A stretch of DNA of 64,000 bases from Ochotona curzoniae (Eukaryota; Chordata; Mammalia; Lagomorpha; Ochotonidae). This document shows positions 10,863 through 22,390 of the stretch, piece by piece. The translations under genes and the position numbers were made by a program. The notes beneath the pieces were generated by a model. The model was not told the DNA's origin. It worked only from the letters and a program-made list of their open reading frames with translations, and ran no database searches. Location of the stretch: positions 25,038,501 through 25,102,500 of the forward strand of contig NW_024467106.1 in NCBI RefSeq assembly GCF_017591425.1, written 5' to 3'. How positions within the stretch are numbered: the stretch's first letter is position 1; each line of letters begins with the position of its first letter.

Positions 10863-11029
10863 GGATTCCTACCACGCATATAACATAAACATACAGAAAA
10901 GCATATGTACATAAAAATAAGAGAAAAATTAAAATTTAATTTTTGCTCCTCCATGTGTAACAATTTATGAGCTATAATAGATAATTGAATCATTGCTATG
11001 AATAGTTAAATATGCATATCAACTAATAA

Positions 11030-11112
11030 TATTCAGTATTGATTTTGATAAGCAAACAGGGCAACACAAAGACTAGCACACAGTGAAACCGCAATAAATA
11101 TTTGAACCATTT
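11030..11112 (+). mobile_element. Possible MIR 3' fragment
   Basis: ACTAGCACACAGTGAAACCG followed by CAATAAATATTTGAACCA resembles the 3' part of MIR (CACATAGTAGGTGCTCAATAAATATTTG). Short and diverged. Confidence 0.35.
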
Positions 11113-11587
11113 ATTTCCAACTCAAGACAGATGAATAATTTTTAGGAAGGAAAAAAAATCAATGGCAAAACCATGTTTCAAGTTAAAAATCTGTAGTCTC
11201 TAAAGCTTTTGATTTGTGTTTTTCAGTCATGGGAAGTTCCTGGAAGTATTACAACACTTCAAAACAGACCAGATTGTCAAGCAGAGTCTGTAGATGTGGT
11301 GGCTAAATTTCATAAAGCAATATATTGCCTAACATTGTCCTATAATCAAAGTTGCCAAAAAAAATGCTGCAATTATTCAGATAAGCCTAAAACCAAAACA
11401 GATTCAAAGTAAGATGTAATAAATTTGCCTTTAAAATGACTGAAACCACTAGTTATTCAGTGCATAAATTAAAACATACATTGGAAAGTCGTAGCACCAC
11501 TAAAAGTAGAAATAAATAAGCATAGTTAAAGTTAAATTGACTCTCTATTTTGGTGATCAAAAAATAAGCAATAGAGATGACCATAGT
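11113..11587. other. Unassigned AT-rich DNA
   Basis: No gene. The small open frame at 11209-11412 is unremarkable. Confidence 0.4.
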
Positions 11588-11812
11588 AGTGGGACAGGTT
11601 AAGCCACTTATCCCATTTTGAAAAGTCTGTTAGACTACAGTCTACTCTGCTTCTGGGACACTGTTACTTTAACCGTGACCTACTGTCTCGCGGGATGCAC
11701 ATTACTAGGACACCAGATTTGAGAACAGATCCAGAACTCAAACCAGGGCAGGCTATATGGAAAACAGCAATCTTAGGTGACATACAAACTGTTGCAGCAA
11801 GGCTTGCCCCAA
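11588..11812. mobile_element. Two weak CSINE pieces in opposite orientation
   Basis: 11588-11665 resembles an old plus-strand CSINE head (GGGACAGGTTAAGCCACTTATCCC). 11722-11812 resembles the complement of a 5' half (CCAGAACTCAAACCAGGGCA through AAGGCTTGCCCCA). Both are highly diverged. Confidence 0.4.
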
Positions 11813-12239
11813 ATGTTTGTTTAATTTTAATTTGGGAGATTCAAATAATGGCAATTATATCATCAACCATAGAACAAACATAAAACCTGCTTGGGGACAC
11901 TAAAAGTTGAGCAAAAACTAGGAGGAAGTACAGTTGGAAAAAGAAGGAAAAACTGGGTATATTTTGAGGATTTTAGCTTGAGATACCTAAAACTCTAAGA
12001 GAAACACTGAAGTTCATGTACTTGACTATGAGAATGATAGAGTTCAGGCAGATTACAGCTGTTGAATAGTTGAGCTACAAATTTCAGAAAAGTGAGGGCT
12101 AGAGGCAACACACATATTGTTATGTATAAAATCTTTCTGAACACTTACCTGTTCAGAATGGTTCAGGTTTGGCCAGCATTTACTTTTCAAAAAGAGACAC
12201 CATAAAATAGTAATCAATAGCAGTGGCTCTAGAGTCAGA
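11813..12239. other. Unassigned DNA
   Basis: No recognised feature. Confidence 0.4.
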
Positions 12240-12862
12240 ATATCTATTTGTAAAATCCTGGTTTTAAATAGATCTACCAAGTGACCAAGTCATTCTCAGA
12301 ATTTACCCACACAAATGCAGTCAGCATCTGAGAGTTACTTGTGCACTCATGTCCATCACAGCATGATTCACTGTAGCGGAGATAAAGAGTCAGCCCAGAC
12401 GTTCATCAACAGACAACTGAATAAAGGCAATGTGGTATGTAATACACTGTGAAATACTACTTAGCCACAAAAAAGAATGAAATCTTGGTTTTCATAATGA
12501 AAAAAGCCAGTCCACAGAAGACACATGTTATAGGAAATACAGAATACAAAAGCATAATCTATGTAGGTGAGATTGACGATTTGAGATTTGATTATTGTTT
12601 AAAGCCTGCATCTATATACTGGAGAAATAGTAGATTTTTTCCCCCATAGTTGCTATTTGCTGTGGTGTTTATTCAATGGAATGTTAAGCCTGTGATTGTG
12701 AACTGAAATGAACGCATTTCATTGTAAAAGTTTAAAATAACGTAAGAAAGAATGAAGGTGGGTGGGAAGTGTAGGTGGGAGGTAGGATAATGGGGGTATC
12801 AATATGCTTCTAAATCTGTATTTTGAAATACATGAAATTTGTTCACTCTGTATAAATAAGTT
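12240..12862 (+). mobile_element. L1 3' end: ORF2 C-terminus and 3'UTR
   Basis: The reading MKYYLATKKNEIL (about 12449) matches the terminal ME-YY-AIKK-NE motif of mammalian L1 ORF2, preceded by the CATCAACAGACAACTGAATAAA step. It runs into a G-rich 3'UTR (GGTGGGTGGGAAGTGTAGG) and ends ATACATGAAATTTGTTCAC, ATAAATAAG. Broken and 5'-truncated. Close to lagomorph L1 as I remember it. Confidence 0.85.
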
Positions 12863-12931
12863 TCTTTAAAGTCCTCGTTTCACACTTAGTTTTTTAAATT
12901 ATTGCAATGAAGCCAGCTGTTCTTTTTAGTT

Positions 12932-13232
12932 TAAATATGTATTCATTCATTTGAAAGGCAGACTTAGAGAAAATCAAGAGGTCTCCCATCTGATGTTTCA
13001 CTTCCCAAATGACTGCAATAACCAGATCTGGGCTGATCCAAAGCTAAGAGCCTCTTCCAGGCCTTTCAAGTGGGTGCAGGCAATAAAGGACTCGAGCTGT
13101 CCTTTGCTACTTTCCCAGGTCATAAGCAGGGAGCTGGATTGGAAGCAGAGCAGCCAGGACTAGAACCAATGGGCATTTGGGATATTGGTGCTAAGGTCAG
13201 AGGATTAGCCTGTAATGCCACCATGCCAACCC
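12932..13232 (-). mobile_element. CSINE whose 5' end belongs to inverted repeat 2
   Basis: Complete minus-strand order from ATTCATTCATTTGAAAGGCAG through TTTCCCAGGTCATAAGCAGG to the 5' terminus ATGCCAACCCC. Its last 77 bp, together with unique flank, was copied in inverted orientation to 13764-13951. Confidence 0.88.
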
Positions 13233-13343
13233 CTTCACTTACAATAGGAGAGAAGCTTGATCAGTTGTCTAATCCCTGGGCTTGTCATGCTTCTTGAACA
13301 AGAGAAATTATGGTAGTTGTGACTAATCTTCAGATTTCCCTCA
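13156..13343 (+). repeat. Inverted repeat 2, arm A (source copy)
   Basis: 188 bp that recurs in reverse complement at 13764-13951 with the same length and about ten substitutions (roughly 95% identity by eye). It consists of 77 bp of the CSINE 5' end plus 111 bp of unique flank. The SINE is whole here, so this is the native location. Confidence 0.93.
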
Positions 13344-13763
13344 GCTTCACTGAACTGCAGTGAGGTTTCTTCCTGGCATTGTACTCCCGGCTTCTCGTTG
13401 TCTTGGAGTACTTATTGTACAATCTACTGGTAGTGTTAAAAACATTCTCTGTTCCTTTGAGATAGAAATCCTTAGAAACCTAGAAAGTCTGTCCTTATGA
13501 ATTGAAATGACCCTTTTGAAATTAATCTTCAGGTAAATTAGAGCCGTTGCCTCTCCATCTTTGGGAAGTTAGGTGCCTAACATATGAACATGTGACAATT
13601 AGCAAACACAAACTGTTACCAGAAAAGCTCGGTGGGTTCTTTTCTCAGCTTAAAAAGCCAGGAATTGGTTGCAGACAGAGAAGTTTATTGGAGAAATAAC
13701 CAAGGGAGCTGGGAGAAGAGGGAAGGTGAAAGCACCTTCTGAAGGAAAGGTGGGCGGTGGGGG
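13344..13763. other. Spacer of inverted repeat 2
   Basis: 420 bp of unique-looking sequence between the arms. Its right part (about 13690-13763) is purine-rich. No gene. Confidence 0.6.
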
Positions 13764-13951
13764 TGAGGGAAATCTGAAGATTGGTCACAACTACCATCAT
13801 TTCTCTTGTTCAAGATGCATGGCAAGCCCAGGGATTGGACAATTGATCAAGCTTCTCTTCTACTGTAAGCGAAGGGGTTGGCATGGTGGCATTACAGGCT
13901 AATCCTCTGACCTTAGCACCAATATCCCAAATGTCCATTGGTTCTAGTCCT
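13764..13951 (-). repeat. Inverted repeat 2, arm B (inserted copy)
   Basis: Reverse complement of 13156-13343. Its SINE part reads as a plus-strand CSINE head that stops dead at 13951 and abuts the middle of a different minus-strand CSINE. That marks B as the derived insertion. No tail and no target-site duplication. Confidence 0.93.
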
Positions 13952-14142
13952 TCTCCAGGTCTCCCACAAGGGTGCAGGGTCCCAAGGCTTTGGGCCGTCC
14001 TCAACTGCTTTCCCAGGCCACCAACAAGGAACTGAATGGGAAGTAGTACTGCTGGGATTAGAACCCGCACTCAAATGGAATTCCTGCATGTTCAAAGTGA
14101 GGACTTCAGCTGTTTGGCTATAGCTCTGGGTCTGACTGCTAG
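13952..14142 (-). mobile_element. CSINE, 5' half only, cut by inverted repeat 2
   Basis: Starts abruptly at CTCCAGGTCTCCCACAAGG, in mid-body, and continues through CTTTCCCAGGCCACCAACAAGG to a 5' end near 14142. The 3' half and tail are absent, apparently lost when arm B was inserted. Confidence 0.85.
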
Positions 14143-14998
14143 GAATTCTAACATACATTACTGTAGAATGTGATGGTGTTTGGTGCCACTTTATTTAAAG
14201 TGGCATTTAAGTTAATAAGGTAGCTCCTAATAGAGTTATTTTCTATCCTAACTGGATGAGGAAATTAAGAGGCACTGAGGGGACATCACTGATGCAGAAA
14301 AAAGAAATGGCATTCAAGAACACACTTAGCAGGTAAGCCAAGAGGGGTTTAAAAGCAAAACCAACGTGCTGTGCAAGTCATGTAATCAGATATCCAAATT
14401 TGAGTGATTTTACTTACTTTTTTCTGTAAACCTGTGTGTATTTCATCAGTGCAGTATAACTAAGGTGTCACCTATATGGAATACAAATCGTTAAAATCAT
14501 ACTTACATGAAGGCATTGATATAAGTGATGTGGAATACCCCAGGTAACTATTTAAGACAAAAGAGGGGTTTTGAAGAATGTTTGGTTGACATGTGGAAGG
14601 AGAAAAATGTCAGAATTAGGAAAGTGGTAGAATTCTTTAAGAAGTTTACATGTTGAAATTTGTCATGTCATTATTCATAGAATAAGTCAGTTCTAATAGG
14701 TTTAAGCCTAAAGGCAGTGGTGCAAGCATTTGAATTGGTAACAATTGGTAGAAATATTTTTCCAGAAATGATCCACTGAATATGCCCAAATGATATACAT
14801 CAAACATTTTCAAGTCCTCATTCCCTCCAGAGTAAAATAATTTGTCAACTTTTGCTTGTTTATCCAGAAAACTGAGATGGAAGATAAACTATTTATAGAG
14901 GAAAATATCAAAAATTGTTCTCTTCTGGACCCTTCAAGTAATTTGCTTTACTTAACCTCTGATCTCTATCACTTTTTTTTTTTTTTACTGAAAGTGTC
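14143..14998. other. Unassigned DNA with a small palindrome
   Basis: Contains a 22-bp near-perfect palindrome at 14184-14205. Otherwise no gene or repeat recognised. 14957-14967 is the target-site duplication of the next SINE. Confidence 0.45.
14184..14205. repeat. Short palindrome
   Basis: Arms TGCCACTTTA and TAAAGTGGCA with a two-base centre. No known site type recognised. Confidence 0.6.
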
Positions 14999-15307
14999 TT
15001 TTTTTTAAAAAGTATTATTTTATTTTTATTGGAAAGGTAGATTTACAGAGAAGAGACAAAGTTCTTGCATATGCTGGTTCACTTCCCAACTGGTGGAGCT
15101 GACCCAATCCAAATCCAGGAGCCAGGAGCTTCTTCTGAGTCTCCCAGATAGGTGCAGGGTCCCAAGGTATTGGGCCATATTGTGCTGCTTTCCCAGGCCA
15201 CAAGCAGGGAGCTGGACAGGAAGTGAAGCATCCAGGATACAATCTGGCACCCACATGCTGGTGCATCCAAGGCTAGGACTTTAACCACTAAGCTACCACG
15301 CTGGGGC
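14999..15307 (-). mobile_element. CSINE with target-site duplication
   Basis: Complete minus-strand SINE from its poly-T tail to GCTGGGGCC. The 11-bp CTCTGATCTCT occurs at 14957-14967 and again at 15312-15322. The T-rich segment 14968-14998 between the first repeat and the SINE is probably its extended tail. Confidence 0.9.
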
Positions 15308-15399
15308 CAAACTCTGATCTCTTAAGGTTAACTCAAGGTTTTCAGTGGGCAGAAACTTTTCCAATAACATAATTAATGTTTTATAATAATTTTGCATTT

Positions 15400-15944
15400 G
15401 TATATCTTAGTTTGATACAAGAGCTAGTATTTACCTATTTTTATACATACTCCATTCAGTTGGTACTTTTCTACCCATTAATCTATTAATGGAGACTTAA
15501 ATTGATTCCATATTTTGGCTATTATTATTATTATCATTATTGGTAGTATTATTTATACACAGATATCTCTTTGAGATTCTGATTTCAATTATTTGGATAT
15601 AAATGCAAGTCAAACTGTTGAATCGTATGCTAGTTATATCTTTATTTCTTGGAGGGATCACTCTTCTATAGTGGCTGACCAGTTCTACATTCCCAACAAT
15701 GTTAAAAGATCCTCCTTTTCCACATTTCTTATCAATACGTGTTTTCTTCCATTGTTATCGTCATCCCCACATAAGTGAGGTGACATCTCATTGTGTTTTT
15801 CTTGTTTACCAAATGTTTAGTGACATTTAAGCATGTTTTCATATACCTGTTGGGCTTTTGCATGTCTTTCTGTGAAGATACTTTTATTTAAGTCCTTTGT
15901 CTGGTTTTGAAGTGGGATTATTTCATATTTTCGGCGTTTTAACA
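15400..15944 (-). mobile_element. L1 ORF2 fragment, left part, old
   Basis: The plus strand reads as L1 complement: TGGCTGACCAGTTCTACATTCCC, GTGAGGTGACATCTCATTGTG, GTCTTTCTGTGAAGATACTT and TTTAAGTCCTTTGTCTGG. These fit the 3' third of ORF2 of an old L1. Interrupted by a small CSINE remnant. Confidence 0.75.
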
Positions 15945-16040
15945 ATAAAAAACTTGAAAGGCAGGGACACATTCAGAGGGAGAGAGATTCAGGCAAGAGG
16001 GAAATCCACCTATGTCTGGCTGTCAGTTTAGTGCTTTGCT
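15945..16040 (-). mobile_element. CSINE 3' fragment inside the L1
   Basis: AAAAAACTTGAAAGGCAGGGACAC and GGGAGAGAGATTCAGGCAAG match the 3' end of an old CSINE in complement. It separates two parts of one L1 fragment. Confidence 0.5.
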
Positions 16041-16265
16041 GTTGAAATGCAGAAGATACTGATGTTTTTCTCTGTTAACCATTTGTCTAACGGTTTGTGT
16101 ATTTTTCCTCACATATCTTAGTTTACATTTTCACTTTGTTATTTTCTTGTCTCTGCAGAGCTTTGTAGTTGAATGTAGCTTTATCTTTCTGTGTTTGCTC
16201 TTGCTTCCTGGATCTTGGTGTTAAATCCAAGGAGCAATTTCCCAAAACACCAGCAGGAAATGCTC
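16041..16265 (-). mobile_element. L1 ORF2 fragment, right part
   Basis: CTTGTCTCTGCAGAGCTTTG, then TGAATGTAG and CTTCCTGGATCTTGGTGTTAAATCC follow the L1 complement order (GTGCAGAAGCTTTTTAGTTTGATG, GGTGTCATATCCAAGAA) downstream of 15400-15944. Confidence 0.65.
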
Positions 16266-17595
16266 CCTTATTTTCACATCAAGCAATTTTAGAGCTTTAA
16301 GTCTTACAGTTAAGTCTTTAATATATAACACACAGCAGCTATCACTATGGCCCTAACTGCAGTAGGTTTGTTCCAATTCAGAAAACTTAAGCTTGTTTGT
16401 TCTGTTTCCATTCTCAGAAACACAGTCACAAAGCTACCATCTGAGCTTTATTAAAGTCTTCCGCTGTCATGTCATTCAAACAATTCCACATTCTGCTTGA
16501 TTTTGCAAAAAGCATAGTGATCACTGTCCCTCCTTCTGTTAGTGTTTACTTAGCTAGGAAGGTCCAGTTTCTTGTCTCATTTCTCTTGTATAGGATGCCT
16601 TTCTGATAACCTACAGAGGTCTCGTATATGCTGTAGTCCTTTATATTTAGATATTCTAATGCAGCATAAAGAAACATTGTTGTCATCTTTTTATAATACA
16701 AGAGAAGCAAAAGCACAATCAGATGGAGAAGCACAGTTTTCAGCACTGTGGTGTTGCTGAACTGAGCCTTTAAATTGAGAAAGCTGACAACAGAATGACA
16801 GGAAAAATTTAAATCAGTTCAATGAAGTTCAAGAAAGAATGCTTTTTTCCATTTATCTTAGTAAATATCAGCAATGCTTTTTCCATTTATCTACTTTTAG
16901 AATTATGTTGCTGGGAATCTATGAACCACAAAGGTATGAATAGATTATTAAGAGAAGAAAAACAGTATTTATGAAATAGATTATAAAGAAAAATAGATTA
17001 TAAATGAATATAAAGAGAAAATGATAGTTTTACTAACAACCCCATATTAGGCAACATTAGTACATGCAATATATGGTGTGCTTGTTTGCCTTACTTATTA
17101 CAACTGCTGGTATATCATATAATATAGTTACAGGACTGAATTGCCTAATGGAATGCTTATGGTAGTGAAAGCTAGAAAAAAATAAATGTTAAGTCCAGAA
17201 GCTCCCTAATCCTACAGTTTGGATATCAGAACAAAGAGAGGCCCTTCCTCTCCCTATGCTGTCAGTCCTTAGTGGCTTATGGGAAGAACATACTGTTTAC
17301 TCATTGACCCTCCCTGTATGCCTGCACATAAACTTCATCTTGTTTCAGACACCACTTCTTTACCTAGGTGACCCTCAATCTTTAAAAATATGATGCTGTT
17401 AAAAAACTTTGGCTATTTACCATCAGTCAGTGAGTCCATGCAACAACTCCGTGCACCAAGACGCTTGCTTCTGGACAACGAATATAAAAATCATTTAAAG
17501 TATGCCAGATATAGTTTTGAAATAATGGAAAGGTATATTATGACAAAATATTCATGGGAGTTGAAAATACCTTCTTGCAAAATATGCTCATCTTT
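16266..17595. other. Unassigned DNA with short local duplications
   Basis: Two small tandem events are visible: ATGCTTTTT-CCATTTATCT occurs near 16840 and again near 16875, and AATAGATTATAAA is repeated at about 16973-17010. No gene recognised. Confidence 0.45.
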
Positions 17596-17756
17596 TTATA
17601 AAATGTATTGCTTTGGGAGGTAGAAAGAGAGGGAGGCAGAGAGACAGACCTACAGGCCGAGCTCCCGATCCTCATTCCTTGCCCCAATTTTAAGAGAAAG
17701 GAATTAAACCCAATTCTTTCATAGGAAACTATACACTTGAGCCATTATCAGCACTT
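17596..17756 (-). mobile_element. Old CSINE fragment
   Basis: AAGAGAGGGAGGCAGAGAGAC followed by a highly diverged body and a decayed 5' end (CTTGAGCCATTATCAGCACTTCC). Confidence 0.5.
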
Positions 17757-18627
17757 CCTTAGTTTAGTTTTGCAGAAAGCTAAATCAGGAACCGTAGGTG
17801 GGACTCAAATTCAGTTGACTTTAGCTACTGCAATATAGAACATGAAACCTGAATAGGTATTTGAATTACTGGGATAAATTCTTGCCCATAAGCTAAGTTT
17901 TAATTCTATTTTAAAGAACATTTATATTTCTGATTCTGTATATATGTTTGCAGTACTTTTTCCAATAAGACAACTATAAAACTGTATGTGCATTTTCATT
18001 CTAGTGTTTGTATGTAAATTCACAAGTAAGTATCAATATTTGTACACATTTACATAGGCATAAATTTATTTCCATATGCCTATACATATATAGATGTATT
18101 TATATATTTATAAATATATTTGTGTGAATATAAAGATATATTGCATATATAAATTTATATCTTTATAAAGAAATATTTGTAAATTGTGCATGCATGCATA
18201 TTTATGCATTGTAGGTTTATACATATTTGTTCATATGAATACACATATGAGTGGGCAAAAATGTGCATGCATGCATAGCAATGTATCTACATGGATATTT
18301 ACATATACATATATGCCTGTGTATGCATGTGGTTACATATTATATTAAGTGAATATATGGACTACAGGCACAAAATTCTGAAAGTGTAATCATACAATGT
18401 ATGTATGTCTAAACATGCTAACATATTCTAATTTTCATATGTATTAAGGGTCATATGAAACATGAGCTAGACACATACTAAAATGTTATATGCATCCATG
18501 TGTGTGTACATTTACTTATATACTCTAACAACTATATACATGTGTGCAAAAGTATGTATGTATAGATGTATGATACGTGATATGTGTTCTAGACATAGCC
18601 GTCTGTGTCTTTACACACAATTGATTT
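17757..18627. repeat. TA/TG-rich low-complexity tract
   Basis: 18040-18590 is dominated by TATA, CATA and TGCATGCA steps with several AT-rich palindromes, for example 12-bp arms at 18129-18140 and 18156-18167. In sequence this biased the palindromes are expected by chance. Confidence 0.6.
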
Positions 18628-18947
18628 CAGGGATGGTATTGTGGTGCAGATGATAAAGCTGACACCAGAAAAGCCAGCATCACATATGGGTGCTGGTTTG
18701 TGTCTTGACTACTAAACCTCTCATCCAGTTCCCTGAGAATGGCCTAGGACCTGCAACAAAGATCCAAGAATTTGGGATCCTGCCATTCACATAGGAAACC
18801 CATATGAAGCTTCTGACCTCAGGCTTTGGCCGGGCCTGGCCCCAGTCATTGTGGCCACCTGCAGAGGGATCAGCAGGTGGAAGATCTCTCTATCTCTTCT
18901 ACTCACTGTAACTCAGACTTCAAAATAAAACAAAATAAAATATTTTA
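18628..18947 (+). mobile_element. CSINE, full length, old
   Basis: GGGATGGTATTGTGGTGCAG head, CATATGGGTGCTGGTTTG, CTTTGGCCGGGCCTGGCCCC, GATCAGCAGGTGGAAGATC and a CAAAATAAAACAAAATAAAAT tail. Confidence 0.85.
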
Positions 18948-19497
18948 TGCTAAAGAATAGATCTTTGTTTTCCAAATACTAATAAAAATTAGAAACTATG
19001 TGTGAATACCACAGGATAGCATAGCCAGAAACATTAATAACAAAGGACTATTAAGGATGAAGATTTAAGAGAGATAAAATAATCTGCTCACCAAAAATGT
19101 GAGAGATTTTAAAGATAATTACTTCATTCAGAACAGCAAGAAAAATGAGACCCTTTACCTTTTCCATTTCAGATGAATAATCAGTTGCAATGTTCATTTT
19201 GGGATTAAAAAAAAAAGATACACAGAAACTCCCCCCAAAATAAAGAACCTCTAAACTAGGAATATGAATGGATGAAATCTCATGATTCATGTTTCAGTCC
19301 TTGAATGTCTGCTTCATCGTTTGTTTTGGTTACAGTATTATACAAACGAGAGCAACATTATAAAATCCCCAAATATGTGATGAAAAGTGAACATGAAAGA
19401 TTTTCAAAGCTCACAAATACAATATTAAGAAAGAGAAAACAGTATCCCAAATTAAGAAAATAATAATAATTCATGTGTGTGTTGGACTAAGAAAAAA
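18948..19497. other. Unassigned AT-rich DNA
   Basis: No gene or repeat recognised. Confidence 0.4.
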
Positions 19498-19785
19498 AGT
19501 CAGTCTGAGCCAGGTCCTCGGAGTCATCTGCAATAGCCCCCACGATGCCCGCCCTCTACCTTGGTTCCTATGCTTGCTAGTACGTACAATAGACTTGTCC
19601 AGTCTGTCCACATCCCATTCAGCTCTTCATACATGTCAGTGGACATTTAAGCCTCGTTAACCCAACCAGCCCTGCTTTCCAGTCCACACACATACTGGCA
19701 GATGCTGTTCTGTCTAGTCACCTCTGCCCCAGTCCTGGTTTTCATTCTGTCCAGTGGTAGTGGTAGCCCAGGATGTGTCTATTTC
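19498..19785 (-). mobile_element. Partial second copy of the 36-kb unidentified retroposon
   Basis: About 280 bp align step by step with 36113-36385. Shared steps include AGTCCAGTCTGTC, ACATCCCATTCAGCTCTT, ACATGTCAGTGG, CATTTAAGCCT and TGCCCCAGTCCTGGTTTTCAT. Strand is inferred from the tail of the longer copy. Both ends are truncated relative to that copy. Confidence 0.75.
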
Positions 19786-21129
19786 ATCCTGGACACTGCA
19801 GGTGGGAGGAAGAGAAAATACCATATAAACATGTATATTCTACTCCATGTGGAATTGAATGGGTGTATCTTAAAACTCAATCAGCTTCATGTCTGAAGAG
19901 GCAATTTCCAACCTCATATAAGAATGTCCTGGGAGGGGCTCTTCTCTTTATCAGAAACTAAGACTCAAGGATGTGCTAAAGTGCTCTCTTCCCCACCCCC
20001 ACAAACCTGTTTATTCCGGAGTCACTTTCCATTCATGATCGGTATATCTATGTGGAATAATCTATGTTTGTGTGTGCGTGTGTGTGTTATCTTTTGAATA
20101 AGTGTGCATTATTTGTATCAGCATTAAGATTATTTTGTGTGTCAAGCAAGGTACTGGAATACACACGATTATACCCCCTCTCCCTTACAGTATAATAGGG
20201 AGTGATCAATTGAGAGACTGCAAAGTTGCCCAGTGACTCCTGAAGTGCCATGCGATAAATGAATCTGTCTTTGTGTGAGGTAGGCAGCTAATACAGGGTC
20301 ATAAGCTTGGAAACCACCGCCCCCCGCCCCCGTTCCCCAATCACCACCTATGTGATTCCTTCTGCCCTTTTGTGATGCTGACATTCACCTCTCATCACCT
20401 AGGACCTGAGAGGAGGCCATATTGCATGGTTGCATATCCATTCCCCTTGCAGGAGAGGGATGGGCTCCCTCTGTTGGTCATGTGCTTCCATAGCTCTAGC
20501 ACTCTGACTCGGCCTCAGCACCTGCTTGCTCTCTGGCTTCCTGCAGACAATCTCTGAGGACCGGTATCCTCTGCGCATAGCCCCTGTATATCCGTATTCC
20601 TCACCATCTGTTCACTGCTTGGGCAGAAAAGTAAAGATGCTAATACTAAGATACTTTGTATTTCCAATTTGTGTACTTGAAGAATTCCAGGAGAAGTGAG
20701 GCCCTATAGTATTGGAGTATGGACAGAGAGGCCAGGGAAAGAAGAATGTCTATGGCTTTGTAAGTGTGTCCATATTGTTCGCTGTATATTTATTAGCATA
20801 ACTTACATAGTTGGAGTAGCTGGAACACAGATCTTTAGTTTAATGGACCGATTTCAGGGTAATGACCATTTGTTCCTCTCAGAGTTTCAATTGAAGCTGG
20901 ATTGCAATATGGACTTGTCATTTGCTAATTTCTAGCAGACCCTGTTATCACCAAGCTTGGTTATGAAAGACTCCTTCATACACCCTAGACATGTGTGGCT
21001 TAATCTTGTTTTGACCCTGCAACAGTCTATGTTGTACTGAGTTCTTAGCTCATGATCCTAGATCTTTCTCCTGCTATTTCTGAGTTCACAGTTCAGACAG
21101 TTTTGTTAGGAAACAGATGCAGAACAGAG
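19786..21129. other. Unassigned DNA
   Basis: 1.3 kb without a recognised repeat. There is a C-rich patch at 20317-20336. Short open frames are not convincing. Confidence 0.4.
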
Positions 21130-21925
21130 AAAGAGAAAGATGGGGTAAAAAAAATCACAGTCAAATTGAATTTATTAGCAGTAAATTCAAGGAGGTGACC
21201 ATGTGCCCCAGCAAAGAGTGACCATGTGGCAGGGATCCAGTCCTTCAGCAGTCTGGGCAGGCGAGTGGGGAGGTCTTCCTAGGGGTGGGGAAGTTCCAAG
21301 AAAATGGAGGAGTGAGTGGGATTCAGGCCCAGCTTTACACAGGTGTTTCACCCTTGGGTAGGTCTTGCAATGAAAGGTGTTTTCCTTAAGTAAACTCTGA
21401 AGGGAAAACTGAAAAACAGGAAGAGGGTGTTCTGCCAAAAATGTGTGTGTCTAGTCAGGCCAGTGTCTTCCTGGCATTGACTTTCAGTATGAGACAAGTC
21501 AGGCCTTAGCATTTAGCTTCCATGGACAGACTATCCATATAAATTTTGCTTCTTTCAGAAAATGAGCGAGTAAGACCTGTTCCAACATGGCACCCTGCTT
21601 AGCTGCCCAGGCACTGCAGGCCTATCAGTGGAACTGCTGTTAGTGGGAAAACAGTGCAGAGATGAAGACTAGGTTGGTTCTTGTCTCACATGAAATATGA
21701 ATTTGTCAGGACAGCTCAGTGAACCAAGCAGGATTTATTAAGGCAGAAAGCTACCGCAGTGATCAGGAAGGAAGCCTTGAAGAAAAAAGATCCACACATA
21801 TGATTCAAGTATAATCTTTTAAGCAACAATTTGGGGGAGAAAAGCAAAATAAGTAAATTAATTAATGACGGCTGCTGACAATCAGATGACGGGGCCAAAT
21901 CTGCCATCAGAAGGCCAGGATTGCA
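21130..21925 (-). mobile_element. Candidate ERV LTR sequence
   Basis: Read on the minus strand, 21925 to about 21600 gives TAATAAATCCTGCTTGGTTC, ACTGAGCTGTCCTGACAAA, CATGTGAGACAAGAACC and a GCTAAGCAGGGTGCCATG step. This resembles an LTR R/U5 region with a polyadenylation signal. Another TAATAAATTCAATTTGACTG lies near 21150-21175 on the same strand. Boundaries, class and whether this is one LTR or two are unresolved. Confidence 0.45.
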
Positions 21926-22325
21926 GTCCTGATCAGCTTACCCACAACAAAACAACCGAGGAAGCCATCACAGGGCTGGCATAGGTAACTTACTTATACT
22001 CTCATGACAAGCTGAAAGCTCAGAAGAGTGAAATAACTGGCAACATAGAGCAAAGGGATGGGTGTTTAACATTCCAAAGGCAGCTTGCCGGAGAAGCAAA
22101 AGCATTTTGCACATCCTTAGAGAAATTCTCCCTTTTTCTCATTCCTCCAGGAATCTGGCCATATCCACATATTAGTCCATCTAGCTAGTTACATGGTAAA
22201 GATGGCGTTTCTAGTGTTTAGGTGTAATGCAGACACAGTTAAAGAGTTAATGTAAGGAGTCGGATGGGATATTAAGTAGTTAGTGTCCCTGTTGAAAGTA
22301 TAAAATCTTGCTTCCCCTCCCCCCA

Positions 22326-22326
<1 letters not shown>
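21926..22326. other. Unassigned DNA
   Basis: No feature recognised before the CA repeat. Confidence 0.4.

Positions 22327-22386
<60 letters not shown>
22327..22386 (+). repeat. (CA)30 microsatellite
   Basis: Uninterrupted CA dinucleotide for 60 bp, long and pure enough to be polymorphic. Confidence 0.98.

Positions 22387-22390
<4 letters not shown>

Noticed and set aside
18129..18167. 12-bp inverted arms TATAAAGATATA and TATATCTTTATA
   Set aside because: Lies in a strongly TA-biased tract where such palindromes are expected.
22189..22383. Cys/Val-rich frame over the CA repeat
   Set aside because: Pure microsatellite translation.
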